Shown here: piece by piece, positions 32,466 through 32,490 of the stretch
How positions within the stretch are numbered: the first letter of the stretch is position 1
Layout: the number at the start of each line of letters is the position of its first letter
Assembly: GCF_001636615.1 (NCBI RefSeq)
Contig: NZ_LGEK01000052.1
Coordinates: forward strand, 1 to 32,490
Reading direction: 5' to 3'
Length of the DNA stretch: 32,490 bases
Source: Mucilaginibacter sp. L294
Lineage (GTDB): Bacteria > Bacteroidota > Bacteroidia > Sphingobacteriales > Sphingobacteriaceae
Program-made: the position numbers and the translations under genes
Notes under the pieces: generated by a model
What the model was told of the DNA's origin: nothing
The model's database searches: none
Seen by the model: only the letters and a program-made list of their open reading frames with translations

Positions 32466-32490
32466 CTGTCTCTTATACACATCTCCGAGC
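32466..32490. other. Nextera adapter (artefact)
   Basis: CTGTCTCTTATACACATCT (32466-32484) is the reverse complement of the mosaic end, and CCGAGC continues into the Nextera read-2 adapter. Not genomic; it truncates the ThuA gene. Confidence 0.97.

Overview
The window looks like a chromosomal segment of a Bacteroidota bacterium, most likely family Sphingobacteriaceae (Mucilaginibacter/Pedobacter-like). The grounds are the gene order rpsU-xerC-hpf-tRNAs-tuf-tRNA-Trp-secE-nusG-rplK-rplA-rplJ, promoters of the TTTG / TAnnTTTG type, the near absence of Shine-Dalgarno sequences, many SPII lipoproteins, a DUF2723 protein, a GH43-discoidin enzyme, and intergenic palindromic repeats typical of the phylum. 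Genus is inference. Both ends are untrimmed Nextera adapter (1-19 and 32466-32490), so genomic DNA is only 20-32465 and the terminal genes are cut by the library, not by biology.

Layout. 20-6171, minus strand: a translation/transcription block. Transcribed from right to left it is rpsU, xerC, hpf, a terminator, then a new promoter at 4514-4544 driving tRNA-Thr(TGT), tRNA-Tyr(GTA), tRNA-Gly(TCC), tRNA-Thr(GGT), tuf, tRNA-Trp(CCA), secE, nusG, rplK, rplA and the start of rplJ. 6278-11060, minus: a carboxypeptidase-regulatory-like protein, an M1 metallopeptidase, a lipoprotein, an ArsC/Spx-like protein, a two-helix membrane protein and pth. 11313-13169: a large lectin/propeller surface lipoprotein. 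13354-15107, minus: tRNA-Gln, prs, ctc (L25). 15319-18465, plus: a DUF2723 membrane glycosyltransferase-like protein. 18676-20660, minus: accA and two small envelope proteins. 20852-23981, minus: a GH43 glycosidase and an HSL-type esterase lipoprotein. 24372-25357, plus: an aldo/keto reductase broken by one missing base. 25358-30096: three envelope proteins of unknown role, a TMEM220-like protein and an AsmA-like protein. 30213-31368, plus: a HipA-like kinase overlapping a DUF3037 gene. 31636-end: a ThuA-domain protein, cut off.

How things work together. The left block is core protein synthesis. rpsU and hpf carry strong Shine-Dalgarno sequences while the other ribosomal and tuf genes here do not; this fits the known Bacteroidota mechanism in which bS21 helps hide the anti-SD of 16S rRNA, and suggests that rpsU and hpf respond to bS21-poor ribosomes. 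The rest is mainly housekeeping plus envelope and polysaccharide-related genes. I find no phage, CRISPR array, integrase island or transposase; XerC is the core chromosomal recombinase.

The best candidates for undescribed biology are the overlapping HipA-like kinase/DUF3037 pair, the SD-marked rpsU/hpf pair with hairpins at the neighbouring starts, and several families of protein-free palindromic intergenic elements, including three copies of a TTAACCAC...GTGGTTAA element.
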